NCBI RefSeq assembly: GCF_026341855.1
Contig: NZ_JAPENW010000001.1
Span: forward strand, 2,108,001-2,172,000
Origin: Streptomyces sp. NBC_00568
Lineage (GTDB): Bacteria > Actinomycetota > Actinomycetes > Streptomycetales > Streptomycetaceae
DNA: 64,000 nucleotides
Reading direction: 5' to 3'
Positions 54,688 to 64,000 of the stretch are shown here, piece by piece. A program made the translations under genes and the position numbers. The notes under the pieces were generated by a model, which saw only the letters and a program-made list of their open reading frames with translations, ran no database searches and had not been told where the DNA came from. Each line of letters opens with the position of its first letter. Position 1 is the first letter of the stretch.

Positions 54688-56277
54688 TCAGTGGAAGAAG
54701 TGCCGCGTCCCGGTGAAGTACATCGTGACGCCGGCCTTCTTCGCGGCCTCCACGACCAGCTCGTCGCGGACCGAACCGCCGGGCTGGACCACGGCCTTGA
54801 CGCCCGCGTCGGCGAGGATCTCCAGGCCGTCGGGGAACGGGAAGAACGCGTCCGAGGCGGCGTAGGAGCCACGAGCGCGCTCGGCGCCGGCCCGCTCGAC
54901 CGCGAGCTTCGCGGAGTCGACACGGTTGACCTGGCCCATGCCGACGCCGACCGAGGCGCCGTCCTTGGCGAGCAGGATCGCGTTGGACTTCACCGCGCGG
55001 CAGGCGCGCCACGCGAAGGCCAGCTCGTCGAGCTCGCCCTCGCTCAGGGCGTCACCGGTCGCCAGGGTCCAGCTCGCCGGGTTGTCGCCGGCGGCCTGGA
55101 GCCGGTCGGTGACCTGGAGCAGCGCGCCGCCGTCGACGGGCTTGATCTCGACGGGAGCGGCCGGGGCCTGGTGGGCCCGCAGAACGCGGATGTTCTTCTT
55201 CTTGGTGAGGGCTTCGAGGGCGCCGTCCTCGTACTCGGGCGCGACGATGACCTCGGTGAAGATCTCCGCCACCTGCTCGGCCATCTCCTTGGTGACCGGC
55301 CGGTTGACCGCGATCACTCCGCCGAACGCGGACAGCGGGTCGCAGGCGTGCGCCTTGCGGTGCGCCTCGGCGACGTTCGACGCGATCGCGATCCCGCACG
55401 GGTTGGCGTGCTTGATGATGGCGACGCAGGGGTCCTCGTGGTCGTACGCGGCACGGCGCGCGGCATCCGTGTCCGTGTAGTTGTTGTACGACATCTCCTT
55501 GCCGTGCAGCTGCTCGGCCTCGGCGAGACCGCCCGTGCCGGAGGTGTAGAGGGCGGCGGGCTGGTGCGGGTTCTCGCCGTAGCGCAGCGTGTGCGCGCGC
55601 TCCCAGGTGGCACCGAGGAAGTCGGGGAACCGCGAGTCGTCGACCGGCGCGTACGAGGAGGCGAACCAGGAGGCGACGGCGACGTCGTACGCGGCCGTGT
55701 GCTGGAAGGCCTCGGCGGCGAGCCGCTTGCGGGTGCGCAGGTCGAAGCCGCCGCTCTGGACAGCGGTGAGGACGTCGCCGTAGCGGTCGGGGCTGGTGAC
55801 GACGGCGACGGAGGGGTGGTTCTTGGCGGCCGCGCGGACCATCGAGGGACCGCCGATGTCGATCTGCTCGACGCACTCGTCGGGGGTCGCGCCGGACTCG
55901 ACCGTCTCACGGAACGGGTAGAGGTTGACGACGACGAGGTCGAACGGCTCGACGCCGAGCTCGGCGAGCTGCTGCCGGTGGCTCTCGAGGCGCAGATCGG
56001 CGAGGATCCCGGCGTGGACCTTCGGGTGCAGGGTCTTGACGCGGCCGTCCAGGCACTCGGGGAAGCCGGTCAGCTCCTCCACCTTGGTGACGGGCACACC
56101 GGTCGCGGCGATCTTCGCGGCGGTGGACCCGGTGGAGACGAGCTCGACACCGGCCGCGTGCAGCCCGCGGGCCAGCTCCTCGAGACCGGTCTTGTCGTAC
56201 ACGCTGACGAGCGCGCGCCGGATGACCCGCTTGGTGCCCTCGGTGCTCTCGGCCGTGACTGTGCTGTCGGCGGTCAC
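54688..56277 (-). CDS. purH: Bifunctional AICAR transformylase/IMP cyclohydrolase
   Basis: 529 residues. The N-terminal MGS-like cyclohydrolase ([47 protein letters not shown]) is followed by the transformylase with KHANPCG and [12 protein letters not shown] and ending FTGTRHFFH. It formylates AICAR with 10-formyl-THF and closes the ring to IMP. The GTG start overlaps the purN stop (GTGA), so the two are translationally coupled. AICAR backlog here is what the glyA ZTP riboswitch should sense. Confidence 0.98.
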   Translation of the reverse strand: MTADSTVTAESTEGTKRVIRRALVSVYDKTGLEELARGLHAAGVELVSTGSTAAKIAATGVPVTKVEELTGFPECLDGRVKTLHPKVHAGILADLRLESHRQQLAELGVEPFDLVVVNLYPFRETVESGATPDECVEQIDIGGPSMVRAAAKNHPSVAVVTSPDRYGDVLTAVQSGGFDLRTRKRLAAEAFQHTAAYDVAVASWFASSYAPVDDSRFPDFLGATWERAHTLRYGENPHQPAALYTSGTGGLAEAEQLHGKEMSYNNYTDTDAARRAAYDHEDPCVAIIKHANPCGIAIASNVAEAHRKAHACDPLSAFGGVIAVNRPVTKEMAEQVAEIFTEVIVAPEYEDGALEALTKKKNIRVLRAHQAPAAPVEIKPVDGGALLQVTDRLQAAGDNPASWTLATGDALSEGELDELAFAWRACRAVKSNAILLAKDGASVGVGMGQVNRVDSAKLAVERAGAERARGSYAASDAFFPFPDGLEILADAGVKAVVQPGGSVRDELVVEAAKKAGVTMYFTGTRHFFH

Positions 56278-56894
56278 TGGATAACTACCTTTCGTCCCTC
56301 AATGCGATAGCCGTTGCGGGCGAGCCGCCCCACGACATCGACGAGCAGCCTTCGCTCGACTTCCTTGATGCGCTCGTGCAGAGCGCTCTCGTCGTCCTCG
56401 TTGCGGACCTCGACCACGCCCTGGGCGATGATCGGTCCGGTGTCGACGCCGTCGTCGACGAAGTGGACGGTGCAGCCGGTGACCCGGGCTCCGTACGCGA
56501 GCGCGTCGCGGACGCCGTGGGCGCCGGGAAAACTGGGGAGCAGCGCGGGATGGGTGTTGACGAACCGTCCGCCGAACCGGGCGAGGAATTCCTTCCCCAC
56601 GATCTTCATGAACCCGGCGGACACGACGAGGTCGGGCTCGTACGCCGCGGTGGCCTCGGCGAGCGCCTGGTCCCACTCGTCCCGGCCGGCGTAGTCCTTG
56701 ACCTTGCGCACGAAGGTCGGGAGCCCGGCACGCTCGGCCCGCGCGAGCCCTTCGATGCCGTCCCGGTCGGCGCCGACGGCCACGATCTCGGCACCGTAGG
56801 CCGCTGAGCCCGCCTCCGCGATGGCGTCGAGCAGAGCCTGCAGATTCGTACCTGATCCGGAGACCAGCACGACGAGGCGCTTGGCCTTGGCCAC
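56274..56894 (-). CDS. purN: Phosphoribosylglycinamide formyltransferase
   Basis: 206 residues from GTG 56894; the open frame runs to 57164 but the family begins [24 protein letters not shown]. Catalytic triad: Asn and His in [15 protein letters not shown], Asp in [13 protein letters not shown]. It formylates GAR with 10-formyl-THF. It is first in the purNH operon. A purine-rich GAAAGGG precedes the start. Confidence 0.96.
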   Translation of the reverse strand: MAKAKRLVVLVSGSGTNLQALLDAIAEAGSAAYGAEIVAVGADRDGIEGLARAERAGLPTFVRKVKDYAGRDEWDQALAEATAAYEPDLVVSAGFMKIVGKEFLARFGGRFVNTHPALLPSFPGAHGVRDALAYGARVTGCTVHFVDDGVDTGPIIAQGVVEVRNEDDESALHERIKEVERRLLVDVVGRLARNGYRIEGRKVVIQ

Positions 56895-57365
56895 GACGGG
56901 GCCCTTTCTCGGGGGAGCACTTGTACGGTCGTACGAATGCTTCGCGCCCCGGGATACGGGGAAGTCTACGAAGCGGCCGACCGGCAGCAACGATACCGGC
57001 ACACCGGGCGGCCCCCACGGGACGGGGGCGAGGCCGGAAGGTAGCGTCTGGGGAGGATCCACCCGGAACACCGTCCGGCGCGGGGAACGCCCCGCGCACG
57101 CGGGACGTTGACCTGGGACGAGAACGAACGGCCGGGGCACAGCCTCCGGCACCACCTGCGGCACCGCCCCGGAGACATCCGGAGCGCGTGTCCGGGGGTA
57201 CGAAACTCGGGGCGCGAGTCCGGAGTACGAAGCTCGGGGCGTCAGTCCGGGGCGGACCGACCCGAGGCGTCAGCCCGGGAGGACCGGCTCGGGGCGCGCG
57301 TCACGAGCGCGAAGCTGTGTGGACACGCCGCCCGCCAGAACCACCAAGGGGAAGACGCTCACCTG
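56895..57365. other. 471-bp divergent region between purN and the membrane-protein gene
   Basis: Holds promoters for purNH (minus) and the gene at 57366 (plus). Around 57190-57330 there are imperfect repeats of a GGGTACGAA-CTCGGGGCG unit (at least three, about 30-40 bases apart, decaying rightward). No purine riboswitch or gene is evident. A continuous plus frame from 57108 has no ribosome site and repetitive, Arg/Ser/Gly-rich sequence; I treat it as non-coding. Confidence 0.6.
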
Positions 57366-58247
57366 ATGCCGGACCGCAGTCTCCGACTCCCTCCGCTCCT
57401 GCTGCGCGAGCGGCGCCCTTCGTCCACCCCGCCGAGGTCGGGCGGGGACGGCTCCACAGGCGGGCCCGGCTCCGCGGACGGGAACGGCGGCTCGGCAGGT
57501 GGCAGCGGCGGCGGCCCCTCGGGCGAGCGCGGACCCGACGCGCCCGACACTCCCCCGTCCGGACCGTCCGCTCCCTCGAACCCCGACGACAATCCGTTCG
57601 CGCCGCCGCCGGAGGGGACACCCGACCGGCCCTGGCAGCCGCGCGGACACGGACAGGGGAACGGCCAGGACTCGGGCGAGAACGGCGAGGGCGAACAGTC
57701 CGGCCCCCGGTACACCCCCTGGGGCAGTCAGTGGAGCGACCGCCAGCCCGGACCCTCCGACGGTGGCGGTTTCGGCGACCGGCCCGGTGCGCCGAAGGGT
57801 GAGGGCGGTCCCGAAGGGCCCGACGGCGGACCCGGTACGGGCATGCGCTGGGACCCTACGGACCCCGCCCAGCGCCGCGCCCGTTTCGCGCTGCTCTCCG
57901 GCATGTGGGCGTTCTTCTTCGCCCTCTTCAGCTGGCCGTACGTGGCGCTGCTGCTCGGCGCGCTCTCTCTGTACTGGGGCATCAGCTCGCTCCGGACCAA
58001 GGCGCGCACGCCGGACCCGGACGCTCCGGCGCCCGATCCGAACGTCCGCCCCCAGACGACCGCCGCGGTGAGCGGCATCGTCACCGCGTCGCTGGCCATC
58101 GTGATCGTCGCCGCGACCTTCACCGCGCAGCTCGTCTACAGCGATTACTACTCCTGCACGAACGACGCCCTCACGAACGTCGCGAAGCAGTCCTGCGACG
58201 ACCTTCTGCCGTCGCAGCTGCGCGACTGGCTGGGCACCGGCAACTGA
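57366..58247 (+). CDS. DUF4190-like membrane protein with long disordered leader
   Basis: 293 residues from ATG 57366. Residues 1-165 are Gly, Ser, Pro and Asp-rich. Two helices ([34 protein letters not shown] and [24 protein letters not shown]) follow, then a short tail with two Cys ([22 protein letters not shown]) that could bond outside the cell. The domain resembles small DUF4190-like actinobacterial membrane proteins, but I cannot be sure. It is divergent from purN. Confidence 0.78.
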   Translation: MPDRSLRLPPLLLRERRPSSTPPRSGGDGSTGGPGSADGNGGSAGGSGGGPSGERGPDAPDTPPSGPSAPSNPDDNPFAPPPEGTPDRPWQPRGHGQGNGQDSGENGEGEQSGPRYTPWGSQWSDRQPGPSDGGGFGDRPGAPKGEGGPEGPDGGPGTGMRWDPTDPAQRRARFALLSGMWAFFFALFSWPYVALLLGALSLYWGISSLRTKARTPDPDAPAPDPNVRPQTTAAVSGIVTASLAIVIVAATFTAQLVYSDYYSCTNDALTNVAKQSCDDLLPSQLRDWLGTGN

Positions 58248-58254
58248 CGCCGCG

Positions 58255-58286
58255 CCTCCTGCCGGGGACTGCCACCCGGCAGGAGG
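58255..58286. terminator. Bidirectional terminator
   Basis: 12-bp perfect stem CCTCCTGCCGGG with CCCGGCAGGAGG around an 8-nt loop, between convergent genes ending at 58247 and 58309. Confidence 0.85.
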
Positions 58287-58308
58287 CCTCCGCTTCTCCG
58301 GACCGCCC

Positions 58309-60141
58309 TCAGCGCGAGTCCTCCACTCCTCCGGACCGCCCTCGGTCCGGGCGGGTCAGACCCTCCGGGCTCTCCGGCCTCCCTGAGCCCTCCGGGGTCT
58401 CCGGGGTCTCCGGGTTCTCCGTGTCCTCCGCGTTCTCCGCGTCGGCCGGCCGGGCGGCCTTCTTCAACGCCTCCCAGCGGTTCTCCCGCGACGCCTCCTC
58501 GTGCCAGGCGGCCGCCGCGGCCTCCCCCGGCAGAGGGTCGTACGGCTCGTACGGCGCGTAGGGGTCGTACGGTTCGAAGTCCTCAAGGACGGACTCCAGC
58601 ACCGCGGGGTCGACCCGAGCCGCAGCCTCCGCCCGGGCAGCGGGTGACGGCATCGACGGCGACGTCGGCCTGGGCAGCGGCGTCGGCACCGGCGTCGCGG
58701 GCGTGTCTCCCGTCCGGTGCGGCATCCAGGCGGGCATCCGCAGCCGGGGCTTCCGCCCGAATCCGCGCGCGTCCCGGCGGGCAGCCGCGCGCTTCGGCGC
58801 CCCGCGTCCCCGGCTCCGCCACTCCCCCGCGCCCACCGCGACGGGAATCCCGACGATCGCCGTCCACAGCGCCGCGGCGGGCCCCACCTGCCACCACACG
58901 GGTCCGAAGTGGGTCAGGGCGGCGACCCCCAGCGGCCCTCCCGCCAGCCCGGCGAGCACGCCGAGCGCGATGCCGCACCCTCCGGCGGCGAGTGCGACGA
59001 CGGCCACCGTCCGTCCGAGCGACCACGGCTCCTCCCGGCCCGCCGCCCCCCGCACGGCCCCCGCCCTCACCGTGAACCACGCCACCGTCAGCCCGGCGGC
59101 CACCGGCACCAGCCCGCCCGCCCAGTTCGGTGGCGCCCCGGACCCCGCCCCCGGCACCGCCGCGAGCAGCGGGAACGCCGGGAGCAGATCGGTCGGCGCG
59201 CGCGTTCCCTCGGCGGCCGCGGACAACGGACCCACGACATGACCGGCGCTCAGGACGACACCCGGCCCGAGCCCGTAGGCCGCTCCCCACACCGCCGCGT
59301 TCGGCACCAGGACCAGACACAGCAGCAGAACGGCGAACCGCCCCGACCACCCACCGGTGAGCTGAACGAACGAGGCGCGGGCCGTGTCCCCGTGCCAGAC
59401 CAGCGACGCCGCCACGAGCAGGGCCCCGCCTCCGACGAGGACCGCGACCCCGGCGGCGGCGGCGCGCACCGCGCCCCCGAGCACCCGGTCGTCGGCGGCG
59501 GCGAGCCGGCGTACGGCGGACACCGGTCGCACTCCGGCGAGCGGCAGGGCGTCCACGGCCCGCGTCCCCCAGAGCGGCATCGGCCCCCATGGACGCCCGT
59601 AAGCCGTCCAGACCCCCGCTCCCGCGGCGATCGCCGCGAGGAGTGGCAGGCAGATCACGGCCCAGGCCCAGGAGGGCCGCAACGTGCCGCCGGAGGCGTA
59701 CCACGCGGCGGCCCAGGCGACGGACAGATAGCCGGCCGTGACGCCCGCCCACGCGGTACGCGGCGACGCCCCCGAGGTGACATCGGCCGCCTCACGCGCC
59801 GCCCGGTGCAGCAGCCACACCGGGAGCACGAGCAGGAGGAGCGGCGTCACCCCCACCGGCATCGGCAGACCGGACAGTGTGTCGGTGCGGATCAACTCCA
59901 CGCCGTGCGCGAGCAGCCAGAGCGCGGCGGCGACATGCAGCGCCCCGTCCGGCCCGCTGTCCGGGTACGGCGAACTGATCCACAGCACCATGACGAGGAC
60001 GGCGAACGCGCCGAGTCCGAGACCCGCGGCGAGGGCACCGCCCAGGAGGCCGGCCGCCAACCCTGGTGATCGGCCGCGCATCCGGGTGAGCAGGAGGGAC
60101 AACGAGAGCCTGCGGTCGGTGATTTGGGTCACGACCGTCAT
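58309..60141 (-). CDS. Cell division protein PerM-like (DUF6350) membrane protein
   Basis: 610 residues. Ten or so hydrophobic helices over residues 30-440 ([80 protein letters not shown]), then a ~170-residue charged C-terminus with Pro, Glu, Thr and Ser repeats ([18 protein letters not shown]). In Mycobacterium perM (Rv0955) lies in the same place next to purN-purH and sucCD and affects division protein FtsB. The role here is inferred from order and topology. Confidence 0.85.
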   Translation of the reverse strand: MTVVTQITDRRLSLSLLLTRMRGRSPGLAAGLLGGALAAGLGLGAFAVLVMVLWISSPYPDSGPDGALHVAAALWLLAHGVELIRTDTLSGLPMPVGVTPLLLLVLPVWLLHRAAREAADVTSGASPRTAWAGVTAGYLSVAWAAAWYASGGTLRPSWAWAVICLPLLAAIAAGAGVWTAYGRPWGPMPLWGTRAVDALPLAGVRPVSAVRRLAAADDRVLGGAVRAAAAGVAVLVGGGALLVAASLVWHGDTARASFVQLTGGWSGRFAVLLLCLVLVPNAAVWGAAYGLGPGVVLSAGHVVGPLSAAAEGTRAPTDLLPAFPLLAAVPGAGSGAPPNWAGGLVPVAAGLTVAWFTVRAGAVRGAAGREEPWSLGRTVAVVALAAGGCGIALGVLAGLAGGPLGVAALTHFGPVWWQVGPAAALWTAIVGIPVAVGAGEWRSRGRGAPKRAAARRDARGFGRKPRLRMPAWMPHRTGDTPATPVPTPLPRPTSPSMPSPAARAEAAARVDPAVLESVLEDFEPYDPYAPYEPYDPLPGEAAAAAWHEEASRENRWEALKKAARPADAENAEDTENPETPETPEGSGRPESPEGLTRPDRGRSGGVEDSR

Positions 60142-60237
60142 GCTCCCAACGACACGCTCTTTCTCGTCGTAACAGGCGAACCTTGGATGTGTCGCTCAAT
60201 ATGCAGCTATGTACTTTTTCGTACGAAGGGGCGACCT

Positions 60238-61602
60238 GTGGGATCGGACATGACACAGAGCCCCGCCACCCCGCTGCCGGCGCCCGAGGAGCGCCGCCGT
60301 CTGCGCGAGGACCAGTCGCTGACCCAGACCGAGATGGCCGCCCGGCTCGGTGTCAGCCGGGCGACGGTGCGCTCGTGGGAGACCGGCCGCACGACGCCGC
60401 GCGGCCGCAAGCGGGAAGCGTACGTGAGGCTGCTCACCGCCGATCCGGCCCACTCACCCGCCGAGGTGAACGCCCGTCAGGAGGAAACCTCGCCCGAACT
60501 GGTGGGGGCGGGGGCGACACCGGCGCACGAGACCCGCTCCGCCGACGGCGAGACCCGGTCAGCCGACAGCGCGGAGCGGTCCGGCGACAGCGGGGAGCGG
60601 TCCGGCGACAGCGGGGAGCGGTCCGGCGAGGGCGACGAACGGCCGGGCGGAAGCGGGAAGCGTTCCGCCCGGGACAGGAAGCGTCCCGCCGAAGGGACAG
60701 GCCCGTCCGCCACGGACAGGGAGCGGGCCGCGGCGGCGAAGGAGCGGCTCGCCGAGGGCAGGCAGCGGCCTGCCGAGGACGGGGACTCCGCTCTCCCGGA
60801 GCCGTCACTGACACCCGCTCAGGCCTTCGACGCGCTCTACGCGTTCTGCGCCCCCGCCCTTGTACGGCAGACCTATCTGCTGACCGGGCGGCGCGAGCTG
60901 GCCCGCGAATCCGTGGAACGCGCGTTCCAACTGGCCTGGCACCGCTGGCCCGAGGTGGCCGTGGACCGGGACCCGGCCGGATGGGTACGTGCGACGGCCT
61001 ACGAGTACGCGCTCTCCCCCTGGCATCGGCTGCGTCCGCGCTACCGGCACCCGGAGGCGCCGCCCGCCGGCGCCGCCGACCGCGCGCTGCTCGACGTACT
61101 CCTCGATCTGCCGCCCGTGTACCGGCGCACGCTGCTGCTGTACGACGGTGTCGGGCTCGGGCTGCCGGAGACCGCGGCCGAGACGGAGGCGAGCACGCCC
61201 GCGGCGGCCAATCGGGTGCTGCACGCGCGCGAGGCCGTCGCCGCCCGGCTGCCGGAGCTGGCCGTGCCGGAGGAGCTGCACTGGCGGCTCGCCGAGCTCG
61301 CGAGCTCGGAGCGGCTGCGCGCGGCGAAGCCCCGCACGGTCCGCTGGCACGGCGAGCGCCGCGCCCAGCAGTGGACCCGGGCGGCCATCGCCTTCACGGT
61401 CCTGCTCGTCGGGGTGACCGCCCTGACGATGCGCACGGCCCCCGACCACTACGAAGCCCCCCTCGCCCCGCCGGAGACCATCCACGGCCTGCCGCCCCGG
61501 GCCGCCCCCGGACCGCTCTCCGCAGCGGAGCTGAAACTCCGGGCCAAGCTGAAGGCCGAGACGGCGAGGGGCCCCGAGCGGCTGATCCCGGAGGTCCGCT
61601 GA
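60238..61602 (+). CDS. XRE helix-turn-helix and ECF-sigma-like fusion with membrane segment
   Basis: 454 residues from GTG 60238 (AAGGGG six bases upstream; ATG 60250 alternative). Residues 15-70 are an XRE domain (LREDQSLTQTEMAARLGVSRATVRSWETGRTTPRGRKREAYVRLL). A charged linker with a seven-residue repeat (ERSGDSG) follows, then a sigma region 2-like segment (PALVRQTYLLTGRRELARESVERAFQLAWHRWPEV) and region 4-like segment (LLDLPPVYRRTLLLYDGVGLGLPETAAETEASTPAAANRVLHAREAV). One hydrophobic helix near residue 395 ends the core. Whether it drives transcription is unknown. Confidence 0.82.
   Translation: MGSDMTQSPATPLPAPEERRRLREDQSLTQTEMAARLGVSRATVRSWETGRTTPRGRKREAYVRLLTADPAHSPAEVNARQEETSPELVGAGATPAHETRSADGETRSADSAERSGDSGERSGDSGERSGEGDERPGGSGKRSARDRKRPAEGTGPSATDRERAAAAKERLAEGRQRPAEDGDSALPEPSLTPAQAFDALYAFCAPALVRQTYLLTGRRELARESVERAFQLAWHRWPEVAVDRDPAGWVRATAYEYALSPWHRLRPRYRHPEAPPAGAADRALLDVLLDLPPVYRRTLLLYDGVGLGLPETAAETEASTPAAANRVLHAREAVAARLPELAVPEELHWRLAELASSERLRAAKPRTVRWHGERRAQQWTRAAIAFTVLLVGVTALTMRTAPDHYEAPLAPPETIHGLPPRAAPGPLSAAELKLRAKLKAETARGPERLIPEVR
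60564..60631 (+). repeat. 21-bp tandem repeat in the XRE-sigma gene
   Basis: GAGCGGTCCGGCGACAGCGG with one further base repeats about three times, encoding ERSGDSG units in the linker between the DNA-binding and sigma-like parts. Confidence 0.85.
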
Positions 61603-61615
61603 CGTCCGGGCGGCA

Positions 61616-61665
61616 GAACGCCGGTGGGCCCGCACCCCTCGAGGGGTGCGGGCCCACCGGCGTTC
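61616..61665. terminator. Perfect 50-nt palindrome, terminator
   Basis: Two 25-bp arms with no loop, meeting at CTCGAG (arm begins GAACGCCGGTGGGCCCGCAC). It lies between the XRE-sigma gene and sucD, which end toward each other. The most stable hairpin of the window. Confidence 0.88.
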
Positions 61666-61679
61666 GGTCGAGCGGTGGC

Positions 61680-62564
61680 TCAGCCCGCGAGGATCTCGCG
61701 CGCGAGCTTCGCCGTCTCGGTCGGCGTCTTGCCCACCTTGACGCCCGCGGCCTCGAGGGCCTCCTTCTTCGCGGCGGCCGTGCCGGAGGAGCCGGAGACG
61801 ATGGCGCCGGCGTGGCCCATGGTCTTGCCCTCGGGCGCGGTGAAGCCGGCGACGTAGCCGACGACCGGCTTCGTCACGTTCTTCGCGATGAAGTCCGCCG
61901 CACGCTCCTCGGCGTCGCCGCCGATCTCGCCAATCATGACGATCAGGTCGGTATCGGGGTCGGCCTCGAACGCGGCGAGCGCGTCGATGTGCGTCGTACC
62001 GATGACCGGGTCGCCACCGATGCCGACGGCGGACGAGAAGCCGATGTCACGGAGCTCGTACATCATCTGGTACGTCAGCGTGCCCGACTTCGAGACCAGG
62101 CCGATGCGGCCCGGCTTCGTGATGTCGCCCGGGATGATGCCGGCGTTGGACTGGCCCGGGGTGATGAGACCGGGGCAGTTCGGGCCGATGATGCGGGTCT
62201 TGTTGCCCTTCGACTTCGCGTACGCCCAGAAGGCGGCGGAGTCGTGGACGGCGATGCCCTCGGTGATGACGACCGCGAGGGGGATCTCCGCGTCGATCGC
62301 CTCGACCACGGCGGCCTTGGCGAAGGCCGGCGGCACGAAGAGGACGGACACGTTGGCGCCGGTCTTCTCCATGGCCTCGGCGACCGTGCCGAAGACGGGG
62401 ATCTCATTGCCGTCGATGTCGACGGACGTGCCCGCCTTGCGCGGGTTCACGCCACCGACGATGTTCGTCCCGTCCGCGAGCATGAGCTTGGTGTGCTTCA
62501 TGCCCGTGGCACCGGTCATGCCCTGGACGATGACCTTGCTGTCCTTGTTCAGGAAGATAGCCAT
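61680..62564 (-). CDS. sucD: Succinyl-CoA synthetase alpha subunit
   Basis: 294 residues. The CoA-binding domain ([29 protein letters not shown]) and the phospho-histidine loop [21 protein letters not shown] (His251). With SucC it converts succinyl-CoA to succinate with formation of ATP or GTP. It lies 21 bases after sucC. Confidence 0.98.
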   Translation of the reverse strand: MAIFLNKDSKVIVQGMTGATGMKHTKLMLADGTNIVGGVNPRKAGTSVDIDGNEIPVFGTVAEAMEKTGANVSVLFVPPAFAKAAVVEAIDAEIPLAVVITEGIAVHDSAAFWAYAKSKGNKTRIIGPNCPGLITPGQSNAGIIPGDITKPGRIGLVSKSGTLTYQMMYELRDIGFSSAVGIGGDPVIGTTHIDALAAFEADPDTDLIVMIGEIGGDAEERAADFIAKNVTKPVVGYVAGFTAPEGKTMGHAGAIVSGSSGTAAAKKEALEAAGVKVGKTPTETAKLAREILAG

Positions 62565-62585
62565 GGCTGTTTAGTCCCTCGTCCC

Positions 62586-63764
62586 TTACTTCGCAGCCGC
62601 GAGCTCGGCGGCCTTGTCGGCCGCGCCGTCCATGGTGTCCACGCGCTGGACCAGCGGGTGGTTGGCGTCCGACAGGATCTGACGACCCAGCTCGGCGTTG
62701 TTGCCGTCGAGACGCACGACCAGCGGCTTGGTGACTTCCTCGCCCTTGTCGGCGAGCAGCTGGAGCGCCTGGACGATGCCGTTGGCGACCTCGTCACAGG
62801 CGGTGATGCCGCCGAAGACGTTGACGAAGACGGACTTGACGTCCGGGTCGCCGAGGATGATCTCCAGGCCGTTCGCCATGACCGCGGCGGAGGCGCCGCC
62901 GCCGATGTCGAGGAAGTTGGCGGGCTTGACGCCACCGTGGTTCTCACCGGCGTACGCGACGACGTCGAGGGTGCTCATGACGAGACCCGCGCCGTTGCCG
63001 ATGATGCCGACCTCACCGTCGAGCTTGACGTAGTTGAGGTTCTTGGCCTTGGCGGCGGCCTCGAGCGGGTTGGCCGCGGCGTGGTCGACGAGCGCCTCGT
63101 GGTCCGGCTGACGGAACTCGGCGTTCTCGTCCAGCGACACCTTGCCGTCGAGGGCGATGACCTTGCCGGAGGCGACCTTGGCGAGCGGGTTCACCTCGAC
63201 GAGGAGGGCGTCCTCCTTGATGAAGGTGTCCCACAGCGTCACCAGGATCTCGGCGACCTGCTCCGCGACCTCGGCCGGGAACTTCGCCTGGGCGACGATC
63301 TCGCGGGCCTTCTCGATCGACACGCCTTCGTTGGCGTCGACCGGCACCTTCGCGAGGGCGTCGGGGTTCTCCTCCGCGACGACCTCGATCTCCACGCCGC
63401 CCTGAACGGACGCCATGGCGAGGAAGGTGCGGTTCGTGCGGTCGAGGAGGTACGAGACGTAGTACTCCTCGACGATCTCGGGCGCGGTCTCGGCGATCAT
63501 CACCTTGTTGACCGTGTGGCCCTTGATGTCCATCCCGAGGATGTCCGTCGCGCGGGCGACGGCCTCGTCGGGGGTGGCGGCGAGCTTGACGCCGCCGGCC
63601 TTGCCGCGGCCACCGACCTTCACCTGGGCCTTGACGACGGACTTGCCGCCAAGACGCTCGGTCGCCTCGCGGGCTGCCTCAGGCGTGTCAATGACTTCAC
63701 CGGCCAGCACCGGTACACCGTGCTTGGCGAAGAGGTCCCTCGCCTGGTACTCGAACAGGTCCAC
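62586..63764 (-). CDS. sucC: Succinyl-CoA synthetase beta subunit
   Basis: 392 residues from a GTG ([24 protein letters not shown]). ATP-grasp domain: [26 protein letters not shown]-type site at [19 protein letters not shown], and [17 protein letters not shown]. It binds nucleotide and succinate. It is first in the sucCD operon, with a 236-base upstream region to the window edge. Confidence 0.98.
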   Translation of the reverse strand: MDLFEYQARDLFAKHGVPVLAGEVIDTPEAAREATERLGGKSVVKAQVKVGGRGKAGGVKLAATPDEAVARATDILGMDIKGHTVNKVMIAETAPEIVEEYYVSYLLDRTNRTFLAMASVQGGVEIEVVAEENPDALAKVPVDANEGVSIEKAREIVAQAKFPAEVAEQVAEILVTLWDTFIKEDALLVEVNPLAKVASGKVIALDGKVSLDENAEFRQPDHEALVDHAAANPLEAAAKAKNLNYVKLDGEVGIIGNGAGLVMSTLDVVAYAGENHGGVKPANFLDIGGGASAAVMANGLEIILGDPDVKSVFVNVFGGITACDEVANGIVQALQLLADKGEEVTKPLVVRLDGNNAELGRQILSDANHPLVQRVDTMDGAADKAAELAAAK

Positions 63765-64000
63765 GCGCGTCCGTCCCTATCAGTGATCTCGCGGTTCGTT
63801 GGATGCGTGGGCGTGCCGCGAAGGGCAACGTGACGTCCGCTGTCACAAGGGTGGCGCACACGGTGTCCGAGCGCGCGGCATGTCCGTCTCGCAGGTTATC
63901 GCCGCTGGACGCGGGTCCCTAAATCGCAGGTCACACCTCAGCGGTGATACCTGTCACAGATCGTGCCCGGACGGGGCCTCACCAGGCTGGGGTTTGCCTG
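63765..64000 (-). promoter_or_regulatory. sucCD upstream region with a Crp-like site
   Basis: No gene. GTGATACCTGTCAC at 63944-63957 fits the GTG-N6-GNCAC form described for Streptomyces Crp, 180 bases before the sucC start. TGTGAC occurs again nearby on the minus strand (GGTGTGACC, about 63929-63937). A promoter must lie here but no consensus pair stands out. Confidence 0.45.

Noticed and set aside
57108..57365. N-terminal extension of the membrane protein at 57366
   Set aside because: The extension crosses degenerate DNA repeats and has no start signal; the ATG at 57366 gives a compact gene.
60183..63833. A 1216-codon open frame on the plus strand
   Set aside because: It runs through the XRE-sigma gene and antisense over sucD and sucC; its translation is Arg/Gly/Val-rich without motifs. 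It is a by-product of GC-rich codon use.

Overview
The window is a stretch of core chromosome from a high-GC actinomycete, almost certainly a Streptomyces. The evidence is very GC-rich codon third positions, many GTG starts, overlapping stop/start junctions, a SCO4848-family membrane protein, and the gene order sucC-sucD-[HTH/sigma-like]-perM-purN-purH also known around Rv0951-Rv0957 in Mycobacterium. I see no tRNA, rRNA, insertion sequence, prophage or CRISPR array.

Layout. 1-2.1 kb: end of sdhA, sdhB, a Uma2-type protein. 2.1-7.5 kb: a DUF4132 gene pair, a VOC protein, and a three-gene TetR operon with two perfect operators. 7.5-15.1 kb: an MMPL exporter, a two-component system, an LTA-synthase-like sulfatase. 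15.2-18.4 kb: metallophosphoesterase, SCO4848-family protein, DD-carboxypeptidase. 18.4-24.1 kb: a divergent locus with homologues of the whole decaprenyl-phosphoryl-arabinose route (PAP2, UbiA, GtrA and YihY on minus; DprE1 and DprE2 on plus). 24.2-29.2 kb: 2'-5' RNA ligase-like gene, trpS, and an ECF sigma/anti-sigma pair followed by two paralogous secreted proteins with a matching promoter. 29.3-38.1 kb: glyA behind a ZTP riboswitch, an ornithine aminotransferase, a glutathionylspermidine-synthase-like pair, a transporter, a MocR regulator divergent from an AhpD-like gene, and a PEP-mutase-like gene. 38.2-46.9 kb: a choline/glycine-betaine operon (betB-betA-ABC transporter) divergent from a MarR-GNAT fusion. 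46.9-54.6 kb: membrane proteins, mdh, an XRE/DUF2690 protein, folD. 54.7-63.8 kb: purH, purN, perM, an XRE-sigma-like fusion, sucD and sucC.

How the parts fit. Central carbon metabolism (sdhAB, mdh, sucCD) and one-carbon/purine metabolism (glyA, folD, purN, purH) dominate. PurH consumes AICAR (ZMP) and 10-formyl-THF. The ZTP riboswitch upstream of glyA would sense a backlog at this step and raise one-carbon supply, so sensor and sensed enzyme lie in one window. The betaine genes would make and import an osmoprotectant. Envelope genes fill much of the rest.

Most novel-looking signals: the arabinose-lipid locus in a genus not known for arabinogalactan, with alanine at the benzothiazinone-target position; the ECF regulon with duplicated promoter and twin secreted proteins; an XRE-sigma-transmembrane fusion; a 117-nt inverted repeat next to mdh; and recent tandem repeats inside and between genes.
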